A DNA stretch of 64,000 bases from Dietzia timorensis (lineage in GTDB: Bacteria > Actinomycetota > Actinomycetes > Mycobacteriales > Mycobacteriaceae): contig NZ_CP015961.1 of assembly GCF_001659785.1 (NCBI RefSeq), positions 1,178,001 through 1,242,000 on the forward strand, given 5' to 3'. The position numbers and the translations under genes were made by a program. Positions 1-8,825 of this stretch are shown in pieces. Every line of letters starts with the position of its first letter. Positions within the stretch are counted from its first letter, which is position 1. The notes under the pieces are model-generated. The model saw only the letters and a program-made list of their open reading frames with translations, did not search any database and was not told the origin of the DNA.

Positions 1-369
1 ACAGTGGGCGCGGTGACTTCAAGCTTCGGACCGCGGTGGGGTACGTTCACCAACGGAACAGACTTCGGTGCTCCAATTGGCACACCTCTTTACGCGGCGA
101 AATCGGGAGTTGTTGAAGAGGCCGGTCCCGCATCCGGGTATGGGTTGTGGATCCGTATTCGCACCGACGAGGGTGAGTTGCTTGAATACGGCCACAACAA
201 TGAGAATTTTGTGCAGAAGGGCCAGCGAGTGCAAGCGGGCGACGTAATTGGCACTGTGGGCAATCGCGGTGACTCGACTGGTCCCCACTTGCACTTCGGC
301 GTGCAGGACGCTGGTGGTAACTGGACAGACCCGGTACCGTGGCTCGCGCGGAATGGTGTAATCGTCTAG
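1..369 (+). CDS. M23-family metallopeptidase domain protein, C-terminal part (5' end outside the window)
   Basis: The frame is open from base 1, so only the last ~122 residues are seen. The fold is LytM/M23: an SSFGPRWG opening, a TDFGAPIGTP strand, YGH, and the GPHLHFGV motif with its HxH zinc/catalytic histidines. M23 enzymes cut peptidoglycan cross-bridges outside the membrane. The usual first zinc ligand in HxGxD is replaced: the sequence reads TNGTD, threonine where histidine is expected. The domain may therefore be catalytically altered or a binding/activator version. It ends directly after the domain. It lies at the edge of a decayed accessory region, and M23 domains are common in phages and conjugative elements, so it may belong to a mobile element (inference). 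Confidence 0.8.
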   Translation, partial: TVGAVTSSFGPRWGTFTNGTDFGAPIGTPLYAAKSGVVEEAGPASGYGLWIRIRTDEGELLEYGHNNENFVQKGQRVQAGDVIGTVGNRGDSTGPHLHFGVQDAGGNWTDPVPWLARNGVIV

Positions 370-502
370 CTGGTCGCTGTCAAATGACTGAGCCCTTCCC
401 CGGAGGGGTACCTCGCCACTCTACGGGAAGGCACTTGCGTGTCAGGGGCAAGTATATCCGGCCACGATTGGCAATTCGATTGGACTCGGAGAGTCGTTAA
501 CG

Positions 503-536
503 GTATGTAGTCGTAGGCGAACTTATGGCTACATAC
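503..536. promoter_or_regulatory. Inverted repeat upstream of the CmtR-like gene
   Basis: GTATGTAG (503-510) and CTACATAC (529-536) are perfect 8-bp arms separated by 18 bp, 66-99 bp before the GTG of the ArsR-family gene. ArsR/SmtB repressors bind AT-rich dyads in their own promoters, so this is a reasonable operator candidate. No binding evidence exists beyond position and symmetry. Confidence 0.45.
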
Positions 537-601
537 GCTAGTTGAAGACGACGGCGGAACGGGCCGTGATTGTAATCGCTATTTAACGATATCACCGCCA
601 T

Positions 602-988
602 GTGTCGAACAATGAGGTTTTTGAACCCTCTCCGCCGGCTGTCTCTGGAGATTTGCTTGCTGCGCTATTTCATGCCTTGGCGGAGTCAACGAGGTTGGCG
701 GTTCTCGAGCACTTGTCTAATGGCGAGCTTCGAGTTCGTGATCTCGTAGAGCATATAAATCTTGCGCAGTCCACTGTGAGTAAGCACCTCTCGTGTTTGC
801 GCAATTGTGGGCTTGTAACAGTCCGGGCAGAGGGTAGGGCCTCCTGGTTTTCCATTGCAGATGAAGAGCGGTTGGGCACTCTCTTGGCTTCTGCGGATTG
901 CTTGCTCGTTAATTCAAGAGTGAGCTTGTCACTGCGGGAGCATCAATTGCACAGCAATCAGCAAGATGCGACGGGAGTCGAGCCGTAA
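602..988 (+). CDS. ArsR/SmtB-family metal-responsive repressor, CmtR-like
   Basis: 128 residues, GTG start. A winged-helix domain runs from about residue 18 to 95. The recognition helix region reads STVSKHLSCLRNC, with Cys65 and Cys69 four residues apart, and a third cysteine, Cys100, follows near the end of the domain. This is the layout of the Cd/Pb ligands of M. tuberculosis CmtR (Cys57, Cys61, Cys102), so cadmium or lead sensing is likely. The TAA stop overlaps the ATG of the next gene by one base, a cation diffusion facilitator, which is the expected partner. An inverted repeat upstream may be its operator. Which metal it senses cannot be decided from sequence. Confidence 0.82.
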   Translation: MSNNEVFEPSPPAVSGDLLAALFHALAESTRLAVLEHLSNGELRVRDLVEHINLAQSTVSKHLSCLRNCGLVTVRAEGRASWFSIADEERLGTLLASADCLLVNSRVSLSLREHQLHSNQQDATGVEP

Positions 989-1365
989 TGAGTGCGGAAT
1001 CTTCCCGTGGACATAGTCACTCGTCCCTTTCGGGCTCAGGATCTCGTCGCCGATTGGCTATTGCTTTTGCGATAGCGGCGATCATTGTGCTTGCGCAGGC
1101 TGTCGGCGCGGTATTAACGGGGAATCTCGCGCTGTTGACAGACACGGCGCACGCTCTGGTGGACGCATCGGGACTACTCGTTGCCTTCATAGCTGCAACG
1201 GCGATGCTTCGGCCTGCAACTGGTAAACGGACCTGGGATTTTGCCCGAATTGAGGTCGTGGCAGCTCTGGGACAAGCAACGCTGCTATTGGCCATGGGCA
1301 TTTACACCGCTGTCGAGGGAATTGCTCGACTGTATCTACGCACGGGGTGTTCGTGTCGGCCGTAA
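988..1365 (+). pseudogene. Cation diffusion facilitator (CzcD/ZitB-like) truncated after about three membrane segments
   Basis: The N-terminal part of a CDF heavy-metal/proton antiporter: a His-containing N-terminus (HSH), TM1 (about 23-44), TM2 (about 47-75) carrying the site-A signature TDTAHALVD (Asp52, His55, Asp59), and a further hydrophobic stretch to about residue 118. Family members are about 300 residues; this frame stops at 125 after VEGIARLYLRTGC. The last bases coincide with the 3' end of a second cmtR-like gene on the opposite strand, so a deletion or recombination near 1310-1340 joined the two. The remaining TMs, the site-A ligands on TM5 and the cytoplasmic domain are missing, so no transport function is expected. 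Confidence 0.8.
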
Positions 1366-1646
1366 GGGGCACCTCGAGCAGTGCGTTCAGCGTCCACGCC
1401 AGATGCGGGTCGGCGAGGCGATCTCGTACCGAATCTGGTGTCCCTCGGGCACGGCCACCGCGATACCGCAGTCCCGCAAACACGCCAAGTGGTTCGACAC
1501 ATTGGAACGTGTCAATTCCACCCCCGGGCGAGTTCTGCCGGGTAGGATGCTCTATCCAGCAAGGTCAATAGGATTCGAGAGCGGGTCGTATCGGCCATCG
1601 CTCGACCCAACCGGTGCATCACGTCCACACGAGAAGCAACAGTCAA
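1316..1646 (-). pseudogene. Second CmtR-like regulator, inactivated by two frameshifts
   Basis: Reading the minus strand in three successive frames reconstructs a CmtR homologue. Frame one gives LGRAMADTTRSRILLTLLDRA then YPAELARG (to about 1508). After a shift in a G run, frame two gives LTRSNVSNHLACLRDCG and EGHQIRYEIA (to about 1432). After a second shift, frame three gives LADPHLAWTLNALLEV and NTPCVDTVEQF. All three metal-ligand cysteines of CmtR (HLACLRDC and TPCV) survive, so the decay is recent or the shifts are assembly errors. A TTG at 1646 places the start where the mycobacterial protein begins. It faces the truncated efflux gene and shares its breakpoint. Confidence 0.75.
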
Positions 1647-2142
1647 TACCGAATGAACTATACAGCAGATACTGAACCATCTGCGATGGCCGAAGAGAAG
1701 AAAGGGGACTACGAAATAAAGGGGGCACCGTGCGATCGTAGAGACCTGACAGTAGACGCGAGATACCGGCGGATAGGTCGGCGCTGCCGATGCGGGAAGA
1801 AGCTCGTTGCTCACGTCATGGTCGACGACGCTCGATAGTATAAGGGCACGGGATGGCCTGTGCGGACTGTGGATGTGTAGTCGATCGGTGCATGATCGTG
1901 CGTACCTGTGATCGATATCCAGATTGCTGCTGCCGCGACGTGCAAGTTGACGATGCGTTGAGTGGCTAGAGCTGTTGGAGGTGATTGCTTCACGGCGAGG
2001 AGGCTGGAAACCGACCCTTAGGGGAGGTCAGAGTGTCGCCATTACGTGCAGCATTCTCGAGGTTCCGTCCGGCTGGTGGCTCGGTTGGACGTCTTGCTGT
2101 CGGCGCACGCAGGTCGGGCCACCGCAGCCTCGCCCCTTTTGG
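1647..2142. other. Region without a recognisable gene
   Basis: About 500 bp of mixed composition. Short open frames on both strands show no family I recognise. It lies between the broken cmtR copy and the methyltransferase and probably contains debris of the same accessory element. Confidence 0.4.
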
Positions 2143-2802
2143 TCAGGATGGGGTCGCGATGCCAGCTGTCAATGGCCAGTTTGGTAGCACACGAAGTGAC
2201 AGATCTGTCGGGATCGTGATCATTCGCTGTACGCAAAAGCCCGCGTCCGATATTGCCTGAGGTGTGTTTCTGTCCAGGTGACAGTTGGCGGCGTACTTTC
2301 TCATCAATGGGGTGAGTATGTGCTGGGCTCTACTTCTAAGGCCGACGCCGACATGGTGTTCAAGGAACACAAGGTTCCCTTCTGGCTTGAGAACTCTCCG
2401 GATTTCAGTGAGTGTTCGGTCGAGTTCAGGGACAGAACACAGCACTAGGGTTGAAACGACTGTGTCGATCGTGTGTGATGCTGCTGGGATAGCTTCGGCT
2501 CGCCCGTCGACAATCGAGAATAGTCCCGGGTGCTGGGCGGTGTATACGCGACCGGACAGTATTTTTCGCATGGCTTGATAAGGCTCAACGAGAGTGACAT
2601 GCTCGACTCCGGTATAAAAGCTTAGATTCGTTCCGGTGCCTGGCCCGATTTCGATGACGGTGCCCGACGCGTGCCGAAGAAGTGACGAGCGCACGTTTTC
2701 GAGTTTGCGCTCAGAGCGCGCATTCGCCGAATCGTAGGCGCGAGCAAAGCGTCGCGAATGTTCATCCTCGCGGATAGGTGCAAGAGTCTCGTCTGGTGAC
2801 AT
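2143..2802 (-). CDS. Class I SAM-dependent methyltransferase
   Basis: About 219 residues from the ATG at 2802, which has GAGGAG eight to ten bases upstream; the frame is open further upstream but without conserved sequence. The SAM-binding motif I reads VIEIGPGTGTNLSFY, followed by an acidic residue at the end of strand 2 (LVEPY), a DGRAEAIP motif and a post-motif strand VLKPEGNLVFLEH. The pattern is that of UbiE/METTL7-like small-molecule methyltransferases. The substrate cannot be told. It is isolated between broken genes and an insertion sequence, and is the only apparently intact enzyme gene of this accessory segment besides the metal sensor. Confidence 0.72.
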   Translation of the reverse strand: MSPDETLAPIREDEHSRRFARAYDSANARSERKLENVRSSLLRHASGTVIEIGPGTGTNLSFYTGVEHVTLVEPYQAMRKILSGRVYTAQHPGLFSIVDGRAEAIPAASHTIDTVVSTLVLCSVPELDRTLTEIRRVLKPEGNLVFLEHHVGVGLRSRAQHILTPLMRKYAANCHLDRNTPQAISDAGFCVQRMITIPTDLSLRVLPNWPLTAGIATPS

Positions 2803-3303
2803 TTTAGATACTCCTCGCGTTCTGTCGGCGTGCACTATTCTTGACACCCCAAGCGACGCGGGCTCATTTTCGTCCGACCTGTCCCCTCCAAGATACAAGT
2901 TCAGATCTCACTGTGGAGGTGTTCGACGCATACCCAGGTGCATGGGCCGAGGCGAAACACTGAGGACTGCTGCGAAATTCGGAGACACCCGCGGCTGCGT
3001 TGTCAATCTGGCGGTCGGGTTCTTGATGGTCTCGTATCCAACGGACGCCAAGAGGCCTAGTTGAGCTTGCTGACCAAACCGCCGACTGCTCGTTCGCCCT
3101 CGCCCAACGCGAGGATGACCCGGATACGGATAAGAGGGAAAGCACCTCTGCAGCGACTTCTACGTAGGCTCTATCAACACCGACAGCGTATGACTGCACA
3201 TCGTCGTTCATACGAATACAACTAGGATGCTGCGCAATCAGGTTTGCCGCGTCGCCAGAGTAGTGGGCGCCTTGTAATCCTATAGCGTTCTAAGTGAACC
3301 GCG
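2803..3303. other. Region without a recognisable gene
   Basis: About 500 bp between the methyltransferase start and the large hairpin. A 115-codon minus-strand frame (2864-3211) has a Ser/Arg-rich composition and no recognisable motif, and it overlaps the methyltransferase leader. I see no RNA gene. Confidence 0.4.
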
Positions 3304-3354
3304 TGTAAGTGTTCGTGGTGGCCAGCCCCGTGCTGGCCACCACGAACACTTACA
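3304..3354. repeat. Perfect 23-bp inverted repeat (hairpin)
   Basis: The arms 3304-3326 and 3332-3354 are exact reverse complements around the 5-nt loop CCCGT. The arm includes GTGTTCGTGGTGGCCAGC. There is no T-run after it on either strand. It lies 68 bp outside the left end of the IS3-family element. It may be a factor-independent terminator of an adjacent lost gene or the remnant of another mobile element. Confidence 0.85.
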
Positions 3355-3449
3355 GGCGATTCAAAGACATTCAGACTGATCCAATCTTCCGAGGCGGTTT
3401 ACGCGGTTTTCCCACGTAGAGATGAAGCGCCCCAGGTTCTCTGCCGCTC

Positions 3450-4424
3450 TTATGCGGGTTGCGGTTCTCGGTTGAGGGTCGCGTAGTGGGCTTGCTCGAA
3501 CTCGGCGGGTGGAATGTAGCCGAGGCTCGAGTGAAGCTTACGGGTGTTGTACCAGTCGACCCAGCCAGCGGTCGCGAACTCGACGTCGCTGATGGTCTTG
3601 TAGGGCCCGTCGTGGAACACCGTCGTGCGGATGCACTCAGTTTTGAAGAGCCCGTTGATCGTCTCCATCAGTGCGTTATCGAACGCGTCACCGACGGACC
3701 CGATAGAGGGAGCGATACCGTCGAGCGTGAGCTTGTCGGTGTATGCCAGGGAGACGTATTGAAGCCCGGCGTTCGAATGTGCGCGGAGCTGCTCGGGCCG
3801 GATCGGGTGCCCTTCACGCGCTCGTTCCGACAAGGCCATGCGCAGCGGGATCATCACCAGCTCGACGTGCTTGGCGGTCTGCGCGCGCCAGGCCAGGATC
3901 CGTAGAGAGAACACGTCGACGATGAACGCGACCTAGACCCAGCCCGCCCACGTTCGGCAGTAGGTGAAGACCATCACCCAAATGTGGTCCGGGCGCGGCG
4001 CAGTGAAGCCGCGATTCACAAGGTCGCCGGCACGGATCCCGTCTTTCCCGGGGATCGTGGTGCGCACGCCTTTGACGCGACGGATCCCCGAGAGCCCGAG
4101 CGCTCGCATGCCACGGTCGACAGCACCCCGCGACGCATCGGGCATCGAGGTTAGGCGGATCAGGGCAGTCATCTTCCGACGCCCGTAGAGGCCTTCGGGG
4201 GTCAGCACACGATGCATCGTCCCGTGGCATTCGACAACGGTCCACGCTGCCGCACGGACTACATCATGAGCCTGCGCGTCCGTGATCGTTCGCGACGCAA
4301 CGACGCCTTGCCGGTGGGCTCGGTAGGTGCGCGCGGCGATCTTCACGCCCTGCTCACGCAGGACCCGGATGATCGACCAGGCCGCGCGACCTTTTAGCTC
4401 TCATCATGTCGATGAAGCCCAGCA
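3450..4424 (-). pseudogene. IS3-family transposase orfB (DDE integrase), inactivated
   Basis: The upstream part begins LGFIDMMRA, then a frameshift near 4380 leads into VLREQGVKIAARTYRAHRQG. An in-frame TAG near 3935 interrupts the integrase core where WAGWVYVAF is expected. The downstream part (3914-3450) continues FSLRILAW and ends with YNTRKLHSSLGYIPPAEFE. The second catalytic acid is also lost: AHSNAGLQYVS has Asn where the family has Asp. Nonsense, frameshift and catalytic substitution together make this gene dead. Confidence 0.85.
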
Positions 4425-4736
4425 TCAACGGTTGCGGGGGCCTGGTTCCCCGCGAAGAAAGTCGTCCCCGCCCTTTAGGATCGCGACGTCCTCCCGCAGG
4501 CGACTGTTCTCCGTCTTGAGTCGTTTGATCTCGGCATACTCTGCGCTGGTCACCCCCCTCGCGGGTCCCGTCGTCGATATCTGCTTGCAGTACCCACCGG
4601 CGCACGGACCGTTGCCCACACCGACCTGGCGGGCGACGGCCGCTGAAGCGGCCGTCAGCGAGGGACACTCCGACCGGTGCTCCCGCACCAACCGGACAGC
4701 GCGTTCACCGAGCGCGGGATCGATCTTCTTCGGCAT
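4425..4736 (-). pseudogene. IS3-family orfA (helix-turn-helix subunit) with compensating frameshifts
   Basis: It starts MPKKIDPALGERAVRLVREH, as IS3-group OrfA proteins do. In the middle (about 4560-4620) the frame reads GPCAGGYCKQISTTGPA, while the neighbouring frame reads RRWVLQADIDDGTRE, the family sequence. The frame is restored for the leucine-zipper part (EIKRLKTENSRLREDVAILK), and the end is garbled again. It is therefore open but not a normal OrfA. Confidence 0.75.
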
Positions 4737-4880
4737 GACATACATCCTTCCAACTAAAAAGGATGCGGTATCAAACCTGGGGCGCTTGACACCCTCGTCA
4801 TCGGCAACTCACCACCACACAACTCGGCACCACAAAAACGTCGCCAAACAGCACGAACAGCACAAACAGTCATACTGTAC

Positions 4881-5567
4881 TCACTGGCCGGTATCGAGGT
4901 GATACTCCTGGCGCGGGCGGCCGGTCCCGCCATACTGCAGCGTCATCTTGAGTCGCCCTGCGGAGACAAGCTGCGCGAGGTGGCGCCGAGCGGTCGGGGG
5001 AGCGATGCCGATCGCCTCCGAAACGTCGTCGGCGAAGAGACTGGTGCCGGCCTCGGTGAAGAGCGCGAGAATTCGTTCCTCCGTCGGCGAAGTCTGCTGG
5101 GGGCGGTCGCGGCGGGCAGTCCCGAATCGAATGGCCGCGAGTGCGTCGTCTACTCGCCTTTGGCAGATATTGCCCTCGGATAGTAGCGCGCGGTAGCGCT
5201 GGTAGCCGGCGAGCCGGCGCGCGAGTTCGGTGTCGTCGAACGGTTTTATGAGGTAGGTCAGTGCACCGTAACGGGTCGCCAAGCGGACCGCCTCGCTATC
5301 GGTTTCGGCGCCGACGACGAAGCTGTCGCAAGGGAACTCGGCGACGAGATCGATCCCGGAACCGTCGGGGAGATAGACGTCGAGCAGCGCGAGATCGATG
5401 GTGCCGCGAGGAGCCGCAGCGAGCTCGGCGCGTGCCTCCGCGATCGTTCCCGCCTGCCCGACGACAGTGAATCCCTGCATCGCGGAGACGATAGCGGCGT
5501 GCAGCCTGGCGACCCGAAAATCGTCGTCGACGATGAGTACGCCCAGCTCGCACGTGGTCGAATCCAT
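4881..5567 (-). CDS. citB: CitB/DcuR-type response regulator
   Basis: 228 residues. The N-terminal receiver domain (about 8-125) has the acidic pocket VDDD (Asp14-16), the phospho-acceptor Asp63 in ALLDVYLPDGSG, and the conserved lysine in YLIKPFD. The C-terminal DNA-binding domain (about 165-228) reads DVSEAIGIAPPTARRHLAQL and ends in the GRPRQEYHL wing typical of the CitB/DcuR family. It lies 12 bp downstream of the partner kinase and is last in the citH-citA-citB operon. It is expected to activate citrate uptake when citrate is sensed outside the cell, as CitAB does in C. glutamicum. No terminator is obvious before the dead IS that follows. Confidence 0.88.
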   Translation of the reverse strand: MDSTTCELGVLIVDDDFRVARLHAAIVSAMQGFTVVGQAGTIAEARAELAAAPRGTIDLALLDVYLPDGSGIDLVAEFPCDSFVVGAETDSEAVRLATRYGALTYLIKPFDDTELARRLAGYQRYRALLSEGNICQRRVDDALAAIRFGTARRDRPQQTSPTEERILALFTEAGTSLFADDVSEAIGIAPPTARRHLAQLVSAGRLKMTLQYGGTGRPRQEYHLDTGQ

Positions 5568-5579
5568 TGCTTTTCGTCC

Positions 5580-7265
5580 CTACCCTTCCGAAATCACGTC
5601 GCGAAGTTCCGCGACGAATACCGCGCCACCAAGTCCGTCCGGATCGCCGCCCGGGTCGACGACCTGGATATCACCGCCGGCGCGGCGACAAATCTGCCGC
5701 GCCAGCGCCAGCCCCATCCCGTGTCCGCCCGGCACGTCATCCGGCTTGGACGTTGCGCCTTCGGTGAATACCTGCGACGGATCGTCGAATCCGATTCCGG
5801 GTCCCGAGTCCGCCACCGTGATCCACAACGTGCCGTCGTCGGTGACAAGTTCGGCTTCAACCTTCGCGCGAATCTCATCGCCGGCCTCGACCCGGCCGAG
5901 GTCGCCGGCGGCCGCGTCGATGGCATTGTCGACGAGGTTACCGAGGACAGTCGTCGCCGCCACGGGATCGACGAGAGCGCCGGCAACCCACGTCTGTCCG
6001 CCGATGCTCAGCTCCACGCCGCGCTCGCGCGCCAGCGACGTCTTCGCGTCGAGGAAGGCGTGCAGATGGGGCTCGGCGACATTGTCCAAACCGGAGGGCT
6101 CCGAGGCGCCACGCCGCCCGATGATCTCGGTGAGAAATTCGAGAGCCTCGTCGCTGTGCCCATGCCGCAGGAGTCCGGACAGGACGTGAAAGCGGTTCGC
6201 CGTTTCGTGGCGCTGGGCGCGCAGCGCCTCGCTCATCGACTTGATCGAATCGAGCTCCCGGCTCAGCTGCTCGATATCCGTGCGGTCGATGACGGACAGG
6301 ACGACGCCGAGATCCCGCCCGTCGACGGTGACCCTGTGCGAGGAGGCGAGCACGATCTGCTCTCCGACGCCCGCGGCGATCGGTCGCGGATTCGGATCAT
6401 TGAGAAGCCCGAGAAGACGAGGGGAGAGGGAGAGTTCGTCTTTCGGCGTTCCGACAGGCGCCGAAATGTCGAGCAACTCGCGGGCGCGATCGTTGATCAC
6501 GCGAAGGCGCTCGTCGCGCCCGATGGCCACCACGCCATCGGCGAGAGAACCGAGGACGGCTCGCTGATCGGTGACGAGGTCGACGAGTTCGTCGGGTTGG
6601 AGCCCGAGAGTGAGGCGCCGCCAACGGCGCGCGAGCAGCCACGAGGCCGTGATACCGACGAACAACGCCAAGGCGGCGATGCCGATGGTGACGGCGATAT
6701 CGCCGCGAGCCTCGTCGGCGATTTCCTGCGTGGAAATGCCCGTGCTCACGAATCCCACGATCCGTCCGTCGACATCGCGGACCGGCGCCTTGCCTCGCAC
6801 AGACTCGCCGAGGGTTCCCCGGTCGGTGTCGAGGATTTCCTCGCCATCGAGAACGCCGCTTGGATCGGTGGAGACGTGGAACCCGATCTTGTCCAGGTCG
6901 GGGTGCGCGAGGCGGATCCCCTCGCGATTGGCGATGACGACGAACAGCACGCCCGTACGGCGAGCGATGTCGACGGCCATCCGTTGCATGTCTCCGCCGA
7001 CGAGTTCCTCGGGTGGAACATCGAGGCTTGAAGTCGCCGACAGTTTTTCCCGGACTTCCGGGTCGCTGGCGACGGCGCGCGACACCGCCAGCGCTCGTTC
7101 TGCGTACTCTTCGCGCAACTTGTCGTCGGTGCGGCTGATCTGCCATGTGGCGATGACGGCGAGGCTGGCGACAAGCACGAGGACCTGCAGCACGAGGATC
7201 TGCGCGACAAGCGAGACGCGACCAGCCCGCCGGGCCGGTCGCGTCTTCATCTCGTGTTGGGTCAT
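5580..7265 (-). CDS. citA: CitA/DcuS-type membrane sensor histidine kinase
   Basis: 561 residues; ATG at 7265 or 7250. Order: TM1 (about 18-42), extracytoplasmic sensor domain (about 43-190, with the family's FVVIANREGIRLAHPD and STGIS segments), TM2 (about 190-213), a cytoplasmic PAS domain (about 225-340), the phospho-acceptor helix LRAQRHETANRFHVLSGLL, and the HATPase domain with NLVDNAIDAA, DSGPGIGF and GHGMGLALARQI. This architecture is specific to the citrate/C4-dicarboxylate CitA/DcuS family. With the CitMHS transporter immediately upstream (30-bp gap), citrate is the most likely ligand. Confidence 0.9.
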   Translation of the reverse strand: MTQHEMKTRPARRAGRVSLVAQILVLQVLVLVASLAVIATWQISRTDDKLREEYAERALAVSRAVASDPEVREKLSATSSLDVPPEELVGGDMQRMAVDIARRTGVLFVVIANREGIRLAHPDLDKIGFHVSTDPSGVLDGEEILDTDRGTLGESVRGKAPVRDVDGRIVGFVSTGISTQEIADEARGDIAVTIGIAALALFVGITASWLLARRWRRLTLGLQPDELVDLVTDQRAVLGSLADGVVAIGRDERLRVINDRARELLDISAPVGTPKDELSLSPRLLGLLNDPNPRPIAAGVGEQIVLASSHRVTVDGRDLGVVLSVIDRTDIEQLSRELDSIKSMSEALRAQRHETANRFHVLSGLLRHGHSDEALEFLTEIIGRRGASEPSGLDNVAEPHLHAFLDAKTSLARERGVELSIGGQTWVAGALVDPVAATTVLGNLVDNAIDAAAGDLGRVEAGDEIRAKVEAELVTDDGTLWITVADSGPGIGFDDPSQVFTEGATSKPDDVPGGHGMGLALARQICRRAGGDIQVVDPGGDPDGLGGAVFVAELRDVISEG

Positions 7266-7295
7266 GGGGTCAGAATAGGCGCACGCGCAGCGCGA

Positions 7296-8825
7296 TCAGA
7301 ACGGAATCACGCCGACGAGTCCACCGACGAGCAGCATCGCCGCAGACACGATGACGGCGCGCCACAGCACCTTTTTGTGGTGGTCGGCCAGCGACACCGA
7401 GGACAACGCGACGAGCAGGAGGATCGCCGGCACCAGTGGGCTCTGCATGTGGACCGGCTGGCCGGTGATGGACGCGCGGGCCATCTCGGCGCCGGTGATC
7501 CCGTACTGCCCCGCGGTCTCGGTGAGGATCGGGAGCACGCCGAAGTAGAAGGCGTCGTTGCTCATGAGGAAGGTCATCGGGATCGACAGGATGCCGGTGA
7601 CCATCGCCAAGCGCGGCCCCATGAAGTCCGGGATCGCGCCGGTGAGCCAGTGGGCGAGCGCGTCGACCATGCCGGTTCCGGTGAACACGCCGGTAAGCAC
7701 GGCTGCCGCGAGCACCATAGCCACGACCGACACGATCGATGAGGAGTGGCGGGTAATGGCGTCCTGCTGATCCTTGACGCGCGGGAAGTTGATCACCAGC
7801 GCGAGACCCGAGGCGATCATGAACAGCACGGGGATCGCGACGATGTCGAGCCCGAGGACCACGAGCAGCGCGATGGTCAGCGCTGCGTTGACCCACAGGA
7901 GCTTCGGGCGCAGCGTGTCGCGGTCGGGATCGAGCACCCCGCCGAAAGCGTTGCCCTCGGAGTCCGAACCGCCACGCGAGCCGCCCGTCCCGTTATCGCT
8001 TCCCGCGTCCGAGCCGTGCCCGGACCCGCCGGTGGGAGTGCGCCGTCCGCCGTCATTGGCGTGGGTGGTGTCGCTGGGGCGCGTGGCGACGGCGACGGAG
8101 GAGTACGACGTGGTTTCGCTGGTGGACCCGCCGACGGCGGCGACCGACTCGGTGCTGCGCTTCTCGAACGGCGATGCCGCAGACACGAGCACGGACTCGC
8201 GGACCTCGATCTTGCCGATGCGGCGGCGCTCCATGAGGCCGAGGTGGTAGGCGAAGCCGAAGACGACGAGCATGCCGACGACGAGCGAGGGGATCATCGG
8301 GAGGAAGATCTCGGAGACGTCGATATTGAGGGCGGCGGCCGCTCGCGCGGTCGGGCCGCCCCACGGGAGGATGTTCATCGTGCCGTTGGCGAGGCCGGCG
8401 ACCACAGTGAGTACGACGGGGGAGACGCCGAGCTTGAGGTACAGCGGCAACAGCGCGGACGTGACGATGATGAAGGTCGTCGAACCATCACCGTCGAGGG
8501 AGACAACCGCGGTCAGGATCGCGGTGCCGACGACGAGCTTCGCGGGATCCTCGCGGACGAGCCTGATCACCCCTCGCACGATCGGGTCGAAGAGACCGAC
8601 GTCGATCATGATGCCGAAGAAGATGATCGCGAAGAAGAGCATCGCGGCGGTGGGCGCGAGGTCCTTGATGCCATCGATGATCATGTCGCTGACCCCGAGG
8701 CCGGCTCCGGCGAAGAGACCGAAGGCCACGGGGACGAGGAGAAGCGCCACGACGGGCGTCGCGCGCTTGCTCATGATGAGGTACATGAATACGGCGACCA
8801 TTGCGAGGCCGAGAACTACCAGCAT
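7296..8825 (-). CDS. citH: CitMHS-family metal-citrate:proton symporter
   Basis: 509 residues, about 11-12 hydrophobic segments. The N-terminal half carries the family signature AVVSLDGDGSTTFI and GLANGTMNILPWGGPTARAA; the C-terminal half has FLMSNDAFYFGVLP. Family members import citrate complexed with Ca or Mg. A hydrophilic loop of about 100 residues between the halves (about 205-310) is rich in Gly, Ser, Asp and Thr (TGGSGHGSDAGSDNG) and unusually long, probably a cytoplasmic linker. First gene of the citH-citA-citB operon. Confidence 0.9.
   Translation of the reverse strand: MLVVLGLAMVAVFMYLIMSKRATPVVALLLVPVAFGLFAGAGLGVSDMIIDGIKDLAPTAAMLFFAIIFFGIMIDVGLFDPIVRGVIRLVREDPAKLVVGTAILTAVVSLDGDGSTTFIIVTSALLPLYLKLGVSPVVLTVVAGLANGTMNILPWGGPTARAAAALNIDVSEIFLPMIPSLVVGMLVVFGFAYHLGLMERRRIGKIEVRESVLVSAASPFEKRSTESVAAVGGSTSETTSYSSVAVATRPSDTTHANDGGRRTPTGGSGHGSDAGSDNGTGGSRGGSDSEGNAFGGVLDPDRDTLRPKLLWVNAALTIALLVVLGLDIVAIPVLFMIASGLALVINFPRVKDQQDAITRHSSSIVSVVAMVLAAAVLTGVFTGTGMVDALAHWLTGAIPDFMGPRLAMVTGILSIPMTFLMSNDAFYFGVLPILTETAGQYGITGAEMARASITGQPVHMQSPLVPAILLLVALSSVSLADHHKKVLWRAVIVSAAMLLVGGLVGVIPF

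Larger units (their letters stand above)
3423..4789 (-). mobile_element. IS3-family insertion sequence, decayed, about 1.37 kb
   Basis: The terminal inverted repeats are TGAAGCGCCCCAGGTT at 3423-3438 and its near-complement ending at 4789 (15 of 16 match). Inside, on the minus strand, lie an orfA/orfB pair typical of IS3-group elements. Both frames are broken. The three bases flanking each end (AGA and CAC) do not match, so no target duplication is visible; this fits an old insertion or later rearrangement. Confidence 0.85.

Noticed and set aside
2864-3211. 115-codon minus-strand frame
   Set aside because: Overlaps the methyltransferase leader, no similarity recognised, biased Ser/Arg content.
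3423-4789. Programmed -1 frameshifting as explanation for the IS3 frames
   Set aside because: Besides the frameshifts there is a nonsense codon and an Asp-to-Asn change in the catalytic triad; this is decay.
5499-7031. 510-codon plus-strand frame over the CitA gene
   Set aside because: Complement-frame shadow of a clear kinase gene in high-GC DNA; no motifs.
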